From NCBI RefSeq assembly GCF_027620315.1, contig NZ_JAPNNL010000006.1:1-64000 (forward strand): a stretch of 64,000 nt of DNA, given 5' to 3'. Shown piece by piece: positions 1 through 9,800 of this stretch. The notes below the pieces were generated by a model, which was not told the DNA's origin, did no database searches, and worked only from the letters and a program-made list of their open reading frames with translations. Positions within the stretch are counted from its first letter, which is position 1. The number at the start of each line of letters is the position of its first letter. Origin of the DNA: Nonomuraea corallina. Lineage in GTDB: Bacteria; Actinomycetota; Actinomycetes; Streptosporangiales; Streptosporangiaceae. Made by a program: the position numbers and the translations under genes.

Positions 1-427
1 GGCCGGCGCCGACGCGGTGGTGCCGCTCGACACCGACGACGTCGGCGAGCTGGCCGCCCGGTTCTCCGCGGCCCTCGACGGGCCGGCCGACCTGGTGCTC
101 GACCCGCTCTTCGGCGTGCCCGCCGCGGCCGCGGCCCGGGTGCTGCGCCCCGGCGGCCGCCTGGTCAACCTCGGCGGCTCGGCCTCCGAGACCAGCCCGA
201 TCGACTCCTCGACGCTGCGCGGCAGGTCGCTGAGCCTGCTCGGCTACACCAACAACGAACTGACGCCCGATCAGCGCGCCGCAGCCCTCACCGAGATCGC
301 GGAGCACTCGGCCCACGGCAGGCTGTCGGTCGTTCATGAGACGATGGCCCTCGACGATGCCGGGAACGCGTGGCGACATCAGGCGGTGGGCGCTCCTTCG
401 GGGCGGATCGTCCTGTCCGTCCGCTGA
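1..427 (+). CDS. Zinc-type alcohol dehydrogenase / quinone oxidoreductase, C-terminal part
   Basis: This is the 3' end of a gene that starts before the window; the frame is open from base 2. The visible 141 residues are the second half of an MDR Rossmann domain. They include the helix after the cofactor site (AARVLRPGGRLVNLGG), the typical 'LLGYTN' strand, and the C-terminal segment in which the enzyme's last helix is followed by a GRIVLSVR strand. The family transfers hydride between NAD(P)H and quinones, enones or alcohols. Substrate cannot be read from this fragment. No partner gene is visible; the next gene begins 47 bases downstream with its own ribosome binding site. Confidence 0.75.
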   Translation, partial: AGADAVVPLDTDDVGELAARFSAALDGPADLVLDPLFGVPAAAAARVLRPGGRLVNLGGSASETSPIDSSTLRGRSLSLLGYTNNELTPDQRAAALTEIAEHSAHGRLSVVHETMALDDAGNAWRHQAVGAPSGRIVLSVR

Positions 428-474
428 GAAGCCGCTACCGTAGTCAGTAGCGCTCCGCGAACAGGAGATCACTC

Positions 475-1284
475 ATGAGCGATGCCACTCCGCCGGTCCC
501 GGGCGTGTCGGCCAGCACGCCGAGCGTCGCTCGCATCAACAACTATTTCGCGGGCGGCAAGGACAACTTCGCCATCGACCGCGAGATCGCCGAGAAGGTG
601 CTCACCCTGGCCCCCGAGGCGAAGGACATCGGCACCCACGTCCAGGAGTTCCGCCAGCGGGTCGTGGCCCATCTGGTGAAGGCGGGCGTGCGGCAGTTCC
701 TCCAGGTCGGCGCGTGGCTGCCGGTGCAGCGCAACGTCCACCAGATCGCGCAGGAGCTCGCGCCCGAGTCCCGGGCCGTCTACGTCGCCGACGACCCCGT
801 CGCGCTCAACCACGCCCGCGCCCTGCTGGCCACCAACGAGCGGGTGGGCGTGGCCGAAGGCGTGATCCTCCAGCCCGACAAGATCGTCGAGCATCCGGTG
901 ACGCGGCAGCTCATCGACTTCTCCCAGCCGGTGATGGTGCTGCTCTTCGGCATGCTGCAGTACATCCCCGACGACTTCGGCGCCTACGAGAGCGTGGCGG
1001 CCCTGTGCGACCGCCTGGCGCCGGGCAGCTACGTCGCGATCACCCACGCGGTCTTCGACACCCGGCCCGACATCGCCGAGGCGGTCGCCGACATCTACCG
1101 CGACGCGCTCAAGCGGCCCACGGGAGGGCCGCGCACCATGGCCGAGGCCAGGCGCTTCTTCGACGGCCTGGAGCTGATCGAGCCCGGCTTCGTCTACGTC
1201 CGGCAGTGGCGCCCCGAGACCCCGGTCTCCGACGCCGAGGCGGTCAAGCACTGGGTCGCCGCCGGCGTCGGCCGCAAGCCCTGA
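475..1284 (+). CDS. SAM-dependent methyltransferase, pfam04672 (DUF574) family
   Basis: A 269-residue cytosolic protein, usual length for the family. The N-terminal signature SVARINNYFAGGKDNFAID is diagnostic of the actinobacterial S-adenosyl methyltransferase family pfam04672. It is followed by a Rossmann core (QFLQVGAWLP in place of the usual glycine-rich motif I, then VYVADDPVAL as the acidic strand) and a hydrophobic strand VMVLLFGMLQYIPDD. In most relatives motif I reads DLG.GLPT; here it is VGAWLPVQ, so SAM binding is probable but not assured. Start ATG 475 is preceded by CAGGAG about 10 bases upstream. The methyl acceptor of this family is unknown. It is transcribed alone and ends before a strong hairpin. 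Confidence 0.85.
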   Translation: MSDATPPVPGVSASTPSVARINNYFAGGKDNFAIDREIAEKVLTLAPEAKDIGTHVQEFRQRVVAHLVKAGVRQFLQVGAWLPVQRNVHQIAQELAPESRAVYVADDPVALNHARALLATNERVGVAEGVILQPDKIVEHPVTRQLIDFSQPVMVLLFGMLQYIPDDFGAYESVAALCDRLAPGSYVAITHAVFDTRPDIAEAVADIYRDALKRPTGGPRTMAEARRFFDGLELIEPGFVYVRQWRPETPVSDAEAVKHWVAAGVGRKP

Positions 1285-1353
1285 CCCTCCCGCCCCGCCG
1301 GCGTACGGCACGAGGCCGGAGGTGGGGCCGGAGCTGGGGCCGGCGGTGGCGCA

Positions 1354-1382
1354 GGGGCCCGGCCGCCGCGCGGCCGGGCCCC
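1354..1382. terminator. Strong bidirectional hairpin terminator
   Basis: A perfect 13-bp GC stem (GGGGCCCGGCCGC paired with its complement) closes a 3-nt loop. It lies between the ends of two convergent genes, the methyltransferase on the plus strand and the ferritin-like gene on the minus strand, so it can serve both. There is no U-tract, as is common in actinomycetes. Confidence 0.7.
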
Positions 1383-1407
1383 GAACGCGGCGAGCGTCCC
1401 GGCGGGG

Positions 1408-2610
1408 TCAGCGGCCAAGCTGGAGGCTGCGCACCGGGTGGGGACCTTCGGTCTCCAGCCGGTACTCCTCGCCGGACTTGTGCACGTTCTCCTCCATGAC
1501 CAGCTCGGACGGCGGCCGCTCGCCGCCCATGAGCGCCTCCTGCATCTTCTCGAACCGCTCGTGCGCCTCCTGGACGTAGCCGGTGCCCAGCGTGGTGTAG
1601 TCGATCTGGGTGGCGAGCAGCTCGCGGATGTACGCCTTGTTCGGCTCGAACGTGACCGGGGCCGGCAGCTCCGGCGCCAGCACCTGCTCGGGGTCGCGGC
1701 CGTCGTGCCTCTTGAACAGCTCGGCGGCCAGCCGCAGGTGCTCCAGCTCCATGTTGAGGTGGAGCTCCCAGATGTTCTTCACCCGGGGGTCGGACTCGGT
1801 CTCCATGAAGGAGTGGTACAGGTAGCACTCGTTGTACTCGTGGTTGAGCAGCATCTCCCACCAGCTCTCGCCGGGGTCGACGAGCGACTCGTAGTGGGTG
1901 ACGTGCTCCTCCTCGATCAGCCCGATCTCCTGGTAGAGCTGGCGGGCGATCGGCTCCATGTAGGTCGGGCCGACGTTCATGTAGAAGTTCATGGTCTGCT
2001 GCTCGGCCGCCATGATGGTCAGCGCGTGCAGCTTGGAGATCGGCGCGGCGCTGCTCTTGTCGTACGGCTCGCGCACGTTGTCCACCGGGTCGCGGTGGTG
2101 CAGGTAGGTCGGCCGGCCGGGCATGATCTCGGTCAGGTTGTCGACGATCTTCTCGGCCTTGCGGTGCTCGATCATCTCGTACAGGTTGGAGTACCGGTAG
2201 AGGTGGTCGAAGTCCTCCAGGACGCCGAACTGGTAGGCCTGCTTGAGGTACGGGTCGGGCTCCATGCGGGCGACCCAGGCGGTCAGGTCGACCGCGACCT
2301 GCTCGTAGGCGATGGTGGTCTCCAGCACCGAGGCGACGCCGGGAAGCAGCCAGTTGACCACCTTCTGCTGCTGCGCCTCGATGTAGCGGACGCGGGCGAG
2401 CTGCTGCTTGAGCTCGATGTCCGGGCAGTGGCGCGCGAGGTGGTGGCTGAAGAAGATCGCCTCGGTCTCGATGCCGTTCATGGCGATGATCCGGCAGCGG
2501 GTGTACGGGTCGGCGTGGTCGGGATCGATCGGCATGACGTTCAGCTCACGCCAGTTGCGCAGCTGCTTGTCCAGCGGGATGCCCCGCTCCTGCAAAGGGT
2601 TGAAGGTCAT
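1408..2610 (-). CDS. Ferritin-like (di-iron carboxylate) protein
   Basis: A 400-residue, strongly helical, soluble protein. Repeated acidic/His helices fit the ferritin-like superfamily: GIETEAIFFSHHLARH near residue 30, LEDFDHLYRYSNL mid-protein, EEEHVTHYESL and NMELEHLRLAAELF (ExxH) near 250-300. These could supply a di-iron site; the exact ligands are inferred, not established. The start was set at ATG 2610 rather than a longer frame because AAGGAG (2622-2627) sits 11 bases upstream and the protein then begins MTFNPLQERG. It lies next to a hemerythrin-like gene and the nitrate reductase operon, which suggests a link with oxygen, NO or iron stress. I do not know a characterised member. Confidence 0.65.
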   Translation of the reverse strand: MTFNPLQERGIPLDKQLRNWRELNVMPIDPDHADPYTRCRIIAMNGIETEAIFFSHHLARHCPDIELKQQLARVRYIEAQQQKVVNWLLPGVASVLETTIAYEQVAVDLTAWVARMEPDPYLKQAYQFGVLEDFDHLYRYSNLYEMIEHRKAEKIVDNLTEIMPGRPTYLHHRDPVDNVREPYDKSSAAPISKLHALTIMAAEQQTMNFYMNVGPTYMEPIARQLYQEIGLIEEEHVTHYESLVDPGESWWEMLLNHEYNECYLYHSFMETESDPRVKNIWELHLNMELEHLRLAAELFKRHDGRDPEQVLAPELPAPVTFEPNKAYIRELLATQIDYTTLGTGYVQEAHERFEKMQEALMGGERPPSELVMEENVHKSGEEYRLETEGPHPVRSLQLGR

Positions 2611-2881
2611 GGGCTTGTGCGCTCCTTCGAGCTGCTCGATGCGGCGGGGCTCGCACCCCGCTCCTGGCTCGGCCGCCCTGACACGCCCGCGGTTCCCCCT
2701 CCGCAACCGTGGTGTGCCGGGGGTGGGCGACGTCCGTCATCGGGCCTACCCGAGGGTTTGTCGAGCAATCCCCTCAGGTCGCCGCCGAACCGCACGGAAA
2801 CAGTAAGCACATGCGTGACCAGGCGAGGCAGGGGTAGGCACCGGCGAGAAATCCGAGAGAACCGGTGAGAGGAGATGGGCT

Positions 2882-3460
2882 GTGACCAAGACGGCTCCGG
2901 AAAGAATGCAGGAGACGGACGTCATCGAACTGCTGATCGCGCAGCACGGCATGATCAGGAATCTGTTCGACGAGGTCGAACAGGCTCCGCCCGAGCGACG
3001 CGGCGAGGCCTTCACCCGGCTGGTGCGGCTGCTGGCCGTGCACGAGACGGCCGAGGAGGAGATCGTCCACCCCTACGCGCGCGCCAAGCTCGACGGCGGC
3101 TCGGGCGTCGTCGACGACCGGCTGGAGGAGGAGCGCGAGGCCAAGGAGCTCCTCCAGGAGATGGACCAGGCCGGCCCGGACGCGCCGGACTTCATGGACA
3201 ACCTGGTGATGCTGCGCGCCGCCGTGGAGGCGCACGCCCGCGCCGAGGAGCGGTACGAGTTCGCCAAGATCGTCCAGCACACCACCGAGGCGGAGCGGCG
3301 CGCCATGGGCCTCGGCGTCAAGGCCGCTGAGGCCATGGCTCCCACCCACCCCCACCCCGGCACCGAGTCGGCGACCAAGAACGTGCTCATGGGCACTCCG
3401 GTCGCGATGATGGACCGCGCCAGGGACGTCATCCGCCAGGCCATGGGCAAGAAGGACTGA
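2882..3460 (+). CDS. Hemerythrin HHE-domain protein
   Basis: A 192-residue protein with an N-terminal HHE cation-binding helical bundle. The visible metal-type ligands are the His of AQHGMIRNLF (about residue 21), HETAEEEIVHPYA (HxxxE...H, about 60-70) and the AHARAEERYEFAKI helix, giving the usual H...HxxxE...H pattern. Members bind non-haem di-iron and sense or buffer O2 or NO. The C-terminal 50 residues are Ala/Pro/His rich and probably unstructured. The start is GTG 2882, with AGGAG roughly 8 bases upstream. The location between a ferritin-like gene and narGHJI fits a role in nitrosative or oxygen physiology, which is an inference from context. It ends eight bases before a hairpin terminator. 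Confidence 0.85.
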   Translation: MTKTAPERMQETDVIELLIAQHGMIRNLFDEVEQAPPERRGEAFTRLVRLLAVHETAEEEIVHPYARAKLDGGSGVVDDRLEEEREAKELLQEMDQAGPDAPDFMDNLVMLRAAVEAHARAEERYEFAKIVQHTTEAERRAMGLGVKAAEAMAPTHPHPGTESATKNVLMGTPVAMMDRARDVIRQAMGKKD

Positions 3461-3467
3461 GGCGGGA

Positions 3468-3500
3468 CTCCGGGGCGGTGTTCGACGTGCCGCCCCGGAG
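3468..3500. terminator. Hairpin terminator after the hemerythrin gene
   Basis: An 11-bp perfect stem (CTCCGGGGCGG with CCGCCCCGGAG) and an 11-nt loop begin 8 bases after the hemerythrin stop. They are followed on the plus strand by the T-rich GTCCTTTCAG. The position is right for ending the plus-strand gene; it could also stop narGHJI transcripts coming the other way. Confidence 0.65.
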
Positions 3501-3573
3501 CGTCCTTTCAGTCGTCCGGGGCGGTCTCCGCGTGTTTCCGCCACAGCGGATACGGCAGGCCGGCGGCCCGGTT

Positions 3574-3618
3574 GATGACGAGGCCCTGGATGACGAGGCC
3601 CTGGATGACGAGGTCCCG
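3574..3618. repeat. 15-bp tandem repeat, three units
   Basis: Units GATGACGAGGCCCTG (3574-3588 and 3589-3603, identical) and GATGACGAGGTCCCG (3604-3618, two changes) sit just after the narI stop on the minus-strand side. The unit is a multiple of three. Whether it has a function is unknown; replication slippage in non-coding DNA is enough to explain it. Confidence 0.8.
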
Positions 3619-3622
3619 CGGG

Positions 3623-4357
3623 TCACACGTCGCTCCGCTTCCAGCCGGGCCGGAGCGCCGCGGTGCCGAGGTTCCTCGGGTCGCGGGCACGGTAGACGAT
3701 GTACGGCCTGAACAGGTACTGCACGGGCGCGGCGAACGCGTGGACCAGCCGGGTGAACGGCACGATCGCGAACAGCACCAGCCCGGTGATCGTGTGGACG
3801 CGGTACTCGATCGGCGTGCGCGCCATGAGCGCCACCTCGGGCTGGAACACGAAGAGGCTCCGCACCCACGGCGAGACGTCGACGCGGTAGTCGTAGTGCA
3901 GCGTCGAAGCGTTGATCAGCGTGGTGGCCAGCCCCGCCGTCAGCGCCGCGACCAGGAAGACGTACATGGCCTTGTCGTTGACGGTCGTGGCCAGGAAGAC
4001 CGGCCCGGTGGTGCGCCGCCGCCAGATGAGCAGGGCGATGCCGGCGTAGGTGAGCACGCCGGCGACGATGCCGAGCGTGACGGCCAGGAAGCTGTAGAAG
4101 GTCTCGCTGACCCCGACCGCGGCCGTCCAGCCGGCCGGGATGAACAGGCCGAGTATGTGCCCCAACAGCACGACGAGCAGACCGAAGTGGAACATCGGGC
4201 TGCCCCACCGCAGCAGCCGCGACTCGTACAGCTCGGACGAGCGGGTCGTCCAGCCGAACTTGTCGTAGCGGTATCTCCAGATGAGGCCGCTGATCAGGAT
4301 GGCCACGGCGATGTAGGGGAACGCGCCCCACAGGAAGATGTCAACGGGCGATGGCAT
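3623..4357 (-). CDS. narI: Respiratory nitrate reductase gamma subunit (cytochrome b)
   Basis: A 244-residue integral membrane protein with about five hydrophobic segments and the NarI pattern WRYRYDKFGWTTRSSELYE after the first. It takes electrons from menaquinol and passes them through two b-haems to NarH. Probable haem ligands are the two His of FHFGLLVVLLGHILGL (after about residue 55) and the two of HTITGLVLFAIVPFTRLVH (near 190-210), the same spacing as in the known family. The ATG start at 4357 has GGGAAGG about 6 bases upstream. It is the last gene of narGHJI, 60 bases after narJ. Identification is firm. Confidence 0.95.
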   Translation of the reverse strand: MPSPVDIFLWGAFPYIAVAILISGLIWRYRYDKFGWTTRSSELYESRLLRWGSPMFHFGLLVVLLGHILGLFIPAGWTAAVGVSETFYSFLAVTLGIVAGVLTYAGIALLIWRRRTTGPVFLATTVNDKAMYVFLVAALTAGLATTLINASTLHYDYRVDVSPWVRSLFVFQPEVALMARTPIEYRVHTITGLVLFAIVPFTRLVHAFAAPVQYLFRPYIVYRARDPRNLGTAALRPGWKRSDV

Positions 4358-4417
4358 CGGGCACCTTCCCGATCGGAGAGGGCGGGAGCTCCCGGCTCCG
4401 GCCCAGCGCGGACGAGA

Positions 4418-5092
4418 TCACTTGAGACCCCCGGTGGTGGCGATGGGATGCGAGGAGGGGAGTCCGATGGCGTCCAGCCCGACCAGTTCAGGACCGCCGC
4501 CGAGCGGGCGGCGGGCCATCCGGGCGGCCTCCTCCGGGGTGCCGGGCGAGGCCCCGGGCAGCGTGCCGCACACCGCCTCCAGCAGCCGGGCGTACGGCGT
4601 GGCGGCCTTGATCAGGGCGAACTTCAGCAGTTCGAGCCCGGCCCGGTGCTCCTGGAGCAGCGCCGTCCCGTCCGCGCGCTCCAGGGTCGCGTACTCCAGG
4701 ACCACCGGCAGGTAGTCGGGCAGCTCGTCGCTGCCCGGCGGCGTCAGGCCGTGCGCCCGGTAGCGCTCCTTGATCGCGGCCAGGGAGAGCCCGCGGCGGC
4801 GGGTGTCGCCGTCGGTCCACCAGGTCAGGTGCAGCGAGCGGCGGTTGCGCAGGTCGAAGACCGACACGTAGTGCTCCTCGGCCCGCAGCGGCTCCTGGCC
4901 CGCCAGGTGCTCGGCGAACGCGGCGACGGCGGCCACCGGCGGATGCGCGCCGGTCTCGGCCAGCGCCGCCCTGATCAGCGGCAGCCGGTCGAACAGCTCC
5001 CGGTCGGGGTAGCGCAGGCACAGCCCGGCCGCCCGGCGCACCACGGCCACGCCGTCGGCGGACAGCCGGGACCGCCGCGAAAGCCGCCTCAT
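4418..5092 (-). CDS. narJ: Nitrate reductase molybdenum cofactor assembly chaperone
   Basis: A 224-residue cytosolic helical protein of the NarJ/TorD family that holds apo-NarG while the Mo cofactor and the FS0 cluster are inserted. Family marks include the AAGLCLRYPDRELFDRLPLI start, the EEHYVSVFDLRNRRSLHLTW segment and DELPDYLPVVLEYA. The start is taken as ATG 5092, which shares its A with the TGA of narH (TGATG) and so implies translational coupling; a GTG one codon earlier (5095) is an alternative. It is the third gene of the operon and is not part of the mature enzyme. Confidence 0.95.
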   Translation of the reverse strand: MRRLSRRSRLSADGVAVVRRAAGLCLRYPDRELFDRLPLIRAALAETGAHPPVAAVAAFAEHLAGQEPLRAEEHYVSVFDLRNRRSLHLTWWTDGDTRRRGLSLAAIKERYRAHGLTPPGSDELPDYLPVVLEYATLERADGTALLQEHRAGLELLKFALIKAATPYARLLEAVCGTLPGASPGTPEEAARMARRPLGGGPELVGLDAIGLPSSHPIATTGGLK

Positions 5093-6879
5093 CACGACTC
5101 CCCGCCCTCGCCTCGCCCGCTGACCTCGCCCGGCCCGGCGCCCGGCTCCTCGCCCCTGTCCACGTGCCCGTCCCGACGGCCGTCCCCATGGCCGTCCCCA
5201 TGGCCGTCGCCGTCTTCCCGCCGCTTCGGGAACAGCCCTTCGGGGAGGCCGCGGCCGTCCCAGTTGAGCAGGTTGATCCGGCCCCGGTGGCCGGCGGTCT
5301 CGGCGGCCGACTCCGAGGTCTGGCGTTCACGCAGCCCGTGGAAGGTCTCCACGGACAGCGGCGCCGGCCGGCCGGACGCCTCGCCGAACGGTCCCGACGA
5401 CTCGGTCCCGCCCATCCCCGGGCCGCCCTCGTAGTCGAGGCTGCACCCGCTCAGCTCGGTCTCCTCCAGCCTGCGCACGTCTCCGGCGGCGGCCGTGGGG
5501 ATGACGTAACGCTCCTCGTACTTCGCCAGGGAGAGCAGCCGGAACATGCGGTCCAGCTTGTCGACGTCGAAGCCGACCGAGGCGGCGATCTCCGGGTCGA
5601 CCGGCTCGCCGAGGTTGATCCGCCGCCGGTGCGAGCGCATCGCGGCCAGCCGCCGCAGCGCCAGCTCGACCGGGGCCGGGTCGCCCGCCGTGAACAGCTC
5701 GGCCAGGTACGAGACCGGGATGCGGAGCGTGTCGATGGCGCCGAACAGGTTCCGGTAGTCCTCGCCGTCGTGGCCCGAGGCGGTGATCGCCTCCACCACC
5801 GGCGACAGCGGCGGCACGTACCAGACCATCGGCAGCGTGCGGTACTCCGGATGCAGCGGCAGGGCCACGCCGTAGGTGGCGATCAGGTCGTAGACGGGCG
5901 AGCGGCGGGCCGCCTGGACCCAGTCGTGCGGGATGCCCGCCTGCTCGGCGGCCCGCCGCACCTCCGGGTCGTGCGGGTTCAGGAACAGGCCGAGCTGCGC
6001 CGGGTAGAGGTCCTGCTCGCGTGGGGTGGCCGCGGCCTCCGGCGCCCGGTCGGCGTCGTACAGCAGCACGCCGATGTAGCGCAGCCGGCCGACGCAGGTC
6101 TCGGAGCAGACGGTGGGCTGGCCGACCTCGATGCGCGGGAAGCAGAACGTGCACTTCTCGGCCTTGCCGGTGCGGTGGTTGAAGTACATCTTCTTGTACG
6201 GGCAGCCCGTGACGCACATCCGCCAGCCGCGGCAGCGGTCCTGGTCGACCAGCACGATCCCGTCCTCGACCCGCTTGTAGAGCGCGCCGGACGGGCAGGA
6301 CGCCACGCACGACGGGTTGATGCAGTGCTCGCAGATGCGCGGCAGGTAGAACATGAAGGTCTGTTCGAGCTCCATCCGCACCTTGTCCTGGATCCGCTGC
6401 AGGACGACGTCGTCGCTCTCGTGCTCCGGCATGCCGCCCAGGTTGTCGTCCCAGTTGGCCGACCAGGTGATGGTGTTCATCCGTTCGCCGCTGATGAGCG
6501 AGCGGGGCGCCGCCACCGGGAAGTCGTCACCGGCGGGGGTGTCGAACAGGGCGTTGTAGTCGTAGGTCCACGGCTCGTAGTAGTCGCGGATGTTGGGCAG
6601 CAGCGGGTTGGCGAAGATGCTCGCCAGCCGCCGCGCCCGGCCGCCCGCTCGGGGCACCAGCCGGCCCCGCGAGGTCAGCTTCCAGCCTCCCCGCCAGCGT
6701 TCCTGGTCTTCGTAGCGGCGCGGGTAGCCCTGCCCGGGGCGCGTCTCCACGTTGTTGAACCACACGTACTCGACGCCGGGCCGGCTCGTCCACGTCTGCT
6801 TGCAGGTGACCGAGCAGGTGTGACACCCGATGCACTTGTCGAGGTTCATCACCATGCAGATCTGGGCCATGACGCGCAT
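5092..6879 (-). CDS. narH: Respiratory nitrate reductase beta subunit (Fe-S)
   Basis: A 595-residue ferredoxin-type subunit that carries electrons from NarI to NarG on the cytoplasmic face of the membrane. Four cysteine groups are visible: CIGCHTCSVTC near residue 16-26, CEHCINPSCVASCP near 185, CRGWRMCVTGCP near 217 (the Trp-containing group expected for the 3Fe-4S cluster) and CTFCFPR/CSETC near 240-260. The protein exceeds the usual ~510 residues because of a C-terminal tail rich in Gly, Asp and His (GDGHGDGHGDG), encoded by a short repeat at about 5180-5215. The start ATG 6879 overlaps the narG stop as TGATG. Confidence 0.95.
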   Translation of the reverse strand: MRVMAQICMVMNLDKCIGCHTCSVTCKQTWTSRPGVEYVWFNNVETRPGQGYPRRYEDQERWRGGWKLTSRGRLVPRAGGRARRLASIFANPLLPNIRDYYEPWTYDYNALFDTPAGDDFPVAAPRSLISGERMNTITWSANWDDNLGGMPEHESDDVVLQRIQDKVRMELEQTFMFYLPRICEHCINPSCVASCPSGALYKRVEDGIVLVDQDRCRGWRMCVTGCPYKKMYFNHRTGKAEKCTFCFPRIEVGQPTVCSETCVGRLRYIGVLLYDADRAPEAAATPREQDLYPAQLGLFLNPHDPEVRRAAEQAGIPHDWVQAARRSPVYDLIATYGVALPLHPEYRTLPMVWYVPPLSPVVEAITASGHDGEDYRNLFGAIDTLRIPVSYLAELFTAGDPAPVELALRRLAAMRSHRRRINLGEPVDPEIAASVGFDVDKLDRMFRLLSLAKYEERYVIPTAAAGDVRRLEETELSGCSLDYEGGPGMGGTESSGPFGEASGRPAPLSVETFHGLRERQTSESAAETAGHRGRINLLNWDGRGLPEGLFPKRREDGDGHGDGHGDGRRDGHVDRGEEPGAGPGEVSGRGEGGES

Positions 6880-9800
6880 CAGTACTCGACCTTCTGGGTC
6901 CGCCGGCGGATCACCGTGATCTCGTCACGCTGGGTGCCGACCGGGCCCATGTAGTTGAGGAAGAACGAGAGCTGGGCGTAACCGCCGATGAAGTGGGTGG
7001 GTTTGACGAGCACGCGGGTCAGCGAGTTGTGGATGCCGCCCCGCTTTCCGGTGGCCTCGCTCTTCGGGACGGCGATGACGCGGTCCTGGGCGTGGTGCAT
7101 GTAGACCGTCCCGGCCGGCATCCGGTAGGACACGATGGCCCGCGCCACCACCACCCCGTTGCGGTTGACCGCCTCGATCCAGTCGTTGTCGGCGACGCCG
7201 ATGGCCTCGGCGTCCTGCGGGCTGATCCAGATGACCTGGCCGCCCCGCGACAGCGACAGCATGATCAGGTTGTCCTGGTACTCCGAGTGGATGGACCACT
7301 TGTTGTGCGGGGTGAGGTAGCGCACGGTCACCTCCCGCGCGCCGTCCACGCCGAGGACGGGCTCGCCGAACAGCCGGTGCATGTTCAGCGGCGGCCGGTA
7401 CGTCGGCAGGTTCTCGCCTAGCTCGGTGATCCAGTCGTGGTCGAGGAAGAAGTGCATGCGCCCTGTCAGGGTGTGCCAGGGCTTGTCGTGCTCGGTGTTG
7501 ATGGTGAAGGCGCTGTACTGGCGTTCCGGGGTCTCGATGCCCGCCCATTCGGGGCTGGTGATGGTGGTCTGCGGATGCGCCTGGGTGGACGCGTAGGTGA
7601 TGCGGCGGTCGGCGTCCGAGCGGGCGAGGTCGGCCAGCCCGTCGCCGCCCACCTTCCTGGCCAGGGTGCGGAACCCCTGGTCGGCCAGGCGCCCGTTGGT
7701 CGAGCCGGACAGCGCCAGGATCGCCTCGCACGCCTTCTTGGCGGTGTCGATCAACGGCAGGCCGTCGGCGGGGCCGCCGCGCGCGAGGCCGTTCGCCTGG
7801 CCCAGCAGCCTGATCTCGTGATCCACCTGGTACGTGATGCCCTTGCAGGGCACACCCTTGGACGCGGCGAGCGGGCCGAGGGTGCGCAGTTGGGCGGAGA
7901 TCGCCGTGTAGTCGCGCTCGACGACAGTCAGGCTCGGCATGGTCCTGCCGGGGACCGGGGTCGACCCGTCGGCCCGCCAGTCCTGCGCCAGGCCCGTGGG
8001 GTTGCCCAGTTCGCCGGGCGAGTCGTGCAGGAAGGGCATGGCCACCAGGTCGTACCGGGTGCCCAGGTGCTCGCCGGCCAGCTCGGACACGCCGTCGGCG
8101 AGGTCGTTGAAGATCTCGAAGTCGGTGCGGGCCTGCCAGGGCGGTTCCACCGCCGGGTTGAACGAGTGCACGTACGGGTGCATGTCGGTCGAGTTCAGGT
8201 CGTGTTTCTCGTACCAGGTCGCGGCCGGCAGCACGATGTCGGACAGCAGGGTCGTGGACGTCATCCGGAAGTCCAGCGAGAGCAGCAGGTCGAGCTTGCC
8301 CTCGGGCGCGGGGTCGCGCCAGCGCACGTCGCGTGGCCGGACGTTCTCGGGCGTCTCGGTGGCCCGCAGGTTGCTGTGCGTGCCCAGCAGGTGGCGCTGG
8401 AAGTACTCGGCGCCCTTGGCGGACGAGCCCAGCAGGTTGGCCCGCCACGCGATGAGGATGCGCGGCCAGTTGTCCGGATGGTCCGGGTCCTCGGCGCAGA
8501 ACCTCAGCCGGCCCGCCGCCAGCTCCTCCGCGACGTGCTCGCCCGGGTCCCGGCCGGCGGCGCGGGCCTCGTCGGCCAGGTCCAGCGGGTTGCGGTCGAA
8601 GGTGGGGTAGGAGGGCATCCAGCCGAGCCGGGCCGACCGGGCCAGGATGTCGACCGCCGTCATCCCCGCGAAGTGCCCCTTGCCGAGCGGCGAGCTCAGG
8701 GCGTCGGCGTGGAAGTGGTCGTAGCGCCACTGGCCGGTGTTGAGGAAGAAGAAGCCGGTGGCGATCATCTGCCGGCTCGGCCGCTTCCAGTCGTTCGCGG
8801 TGGCCAGCGTGGTCCAGCCGGTGAGCGGGCGGCACTTCTCCTGGCCGACGTAGTGGGCCCAGCCTCCGCCGTTGCGCCCCACACAGCCGGTGATCAGCAA
8901 CAGCGTGATGAAGTTGCGGTACGTGGTCTCCGAATGGAACCAGTGGTTGGTGCCGGCGCCCATGAGGATCATGCAGCGGCCGTCGGTGCTCTCGGCGGTC
9001 ATGGCGAACTCGCGGGCGATCCGGACGGCCGCCGCGGCCGGCACCGAGGTGATCGTCTCCTGCCAGGCCGGGGTGCCGGGCGAGTCCGCGTCGTCGTACC
9101 CGCTCGGCCACTCGCCCGGCAGGCCGTCCCTGCCGACGCCGTAGCGGGCCAGCACCAGGTCGTACACCGTGGTGACCAGCGGCCCGCCGGGCGTCAGCCG
9201 GACGGCCGGGACGCCGCGCCGGAGCACCGCCCCCGAGCCGTCGGCGGTGTCGAACCGGGGCAGCAGCAGCTCGGCGCCCACGGCGCCGGGCAGGTCGTGC
9301 AGGGTGAGCCGGGGCACGACGTCGCCGAGGTCGAGGTTCCAGCGTCCGTCCTCGTCCGACCAGCGGTCGGCGACGGTGCCGGAGGGGGCGACCACGTCGC
9401 CGGTGACCTCGTCCACCACCAGGGTGCGCCATTCGGCGTTCTGGGTCGCGGCGTACGCCCCGCCGAGGTCGGCGGCGCGCAGGAACCGCCCCGGGACGTA
9501 CGCGCCGTCCTTCTCCTCCAGCCGGACCAGGAACGGCATGTCAGTGAAACGGCGCACATAGCGCAGGAAGTACGGCACCTGCCGCTCGACGAAGAACTCA
9601 CGCAGGATCACCTGGCCCATCGCGTGGGCCAGCGCCCCATCGGTGCCGGGATGGGGGTGCAGCCAGTCGTCGGCGAACTTGCTATTGTCGGCATAGTCGG
9701 GGGAGACCACGACGACCTTCTGGCCGTTGTAGCGGGCCTCGACCATCCAGTGGGCGTCGGGCGTGCGGGTGACGGGGACGTTCGACCCCCACATCATCAG

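Noticed and set aside
3574..3618. Possible CRISPR-like repeat
   Set aside because: Units are only 15 bp, contiguous and without spacers. It is a simple tandem repeat; the same holds for the arrays at 15879 and 29607.
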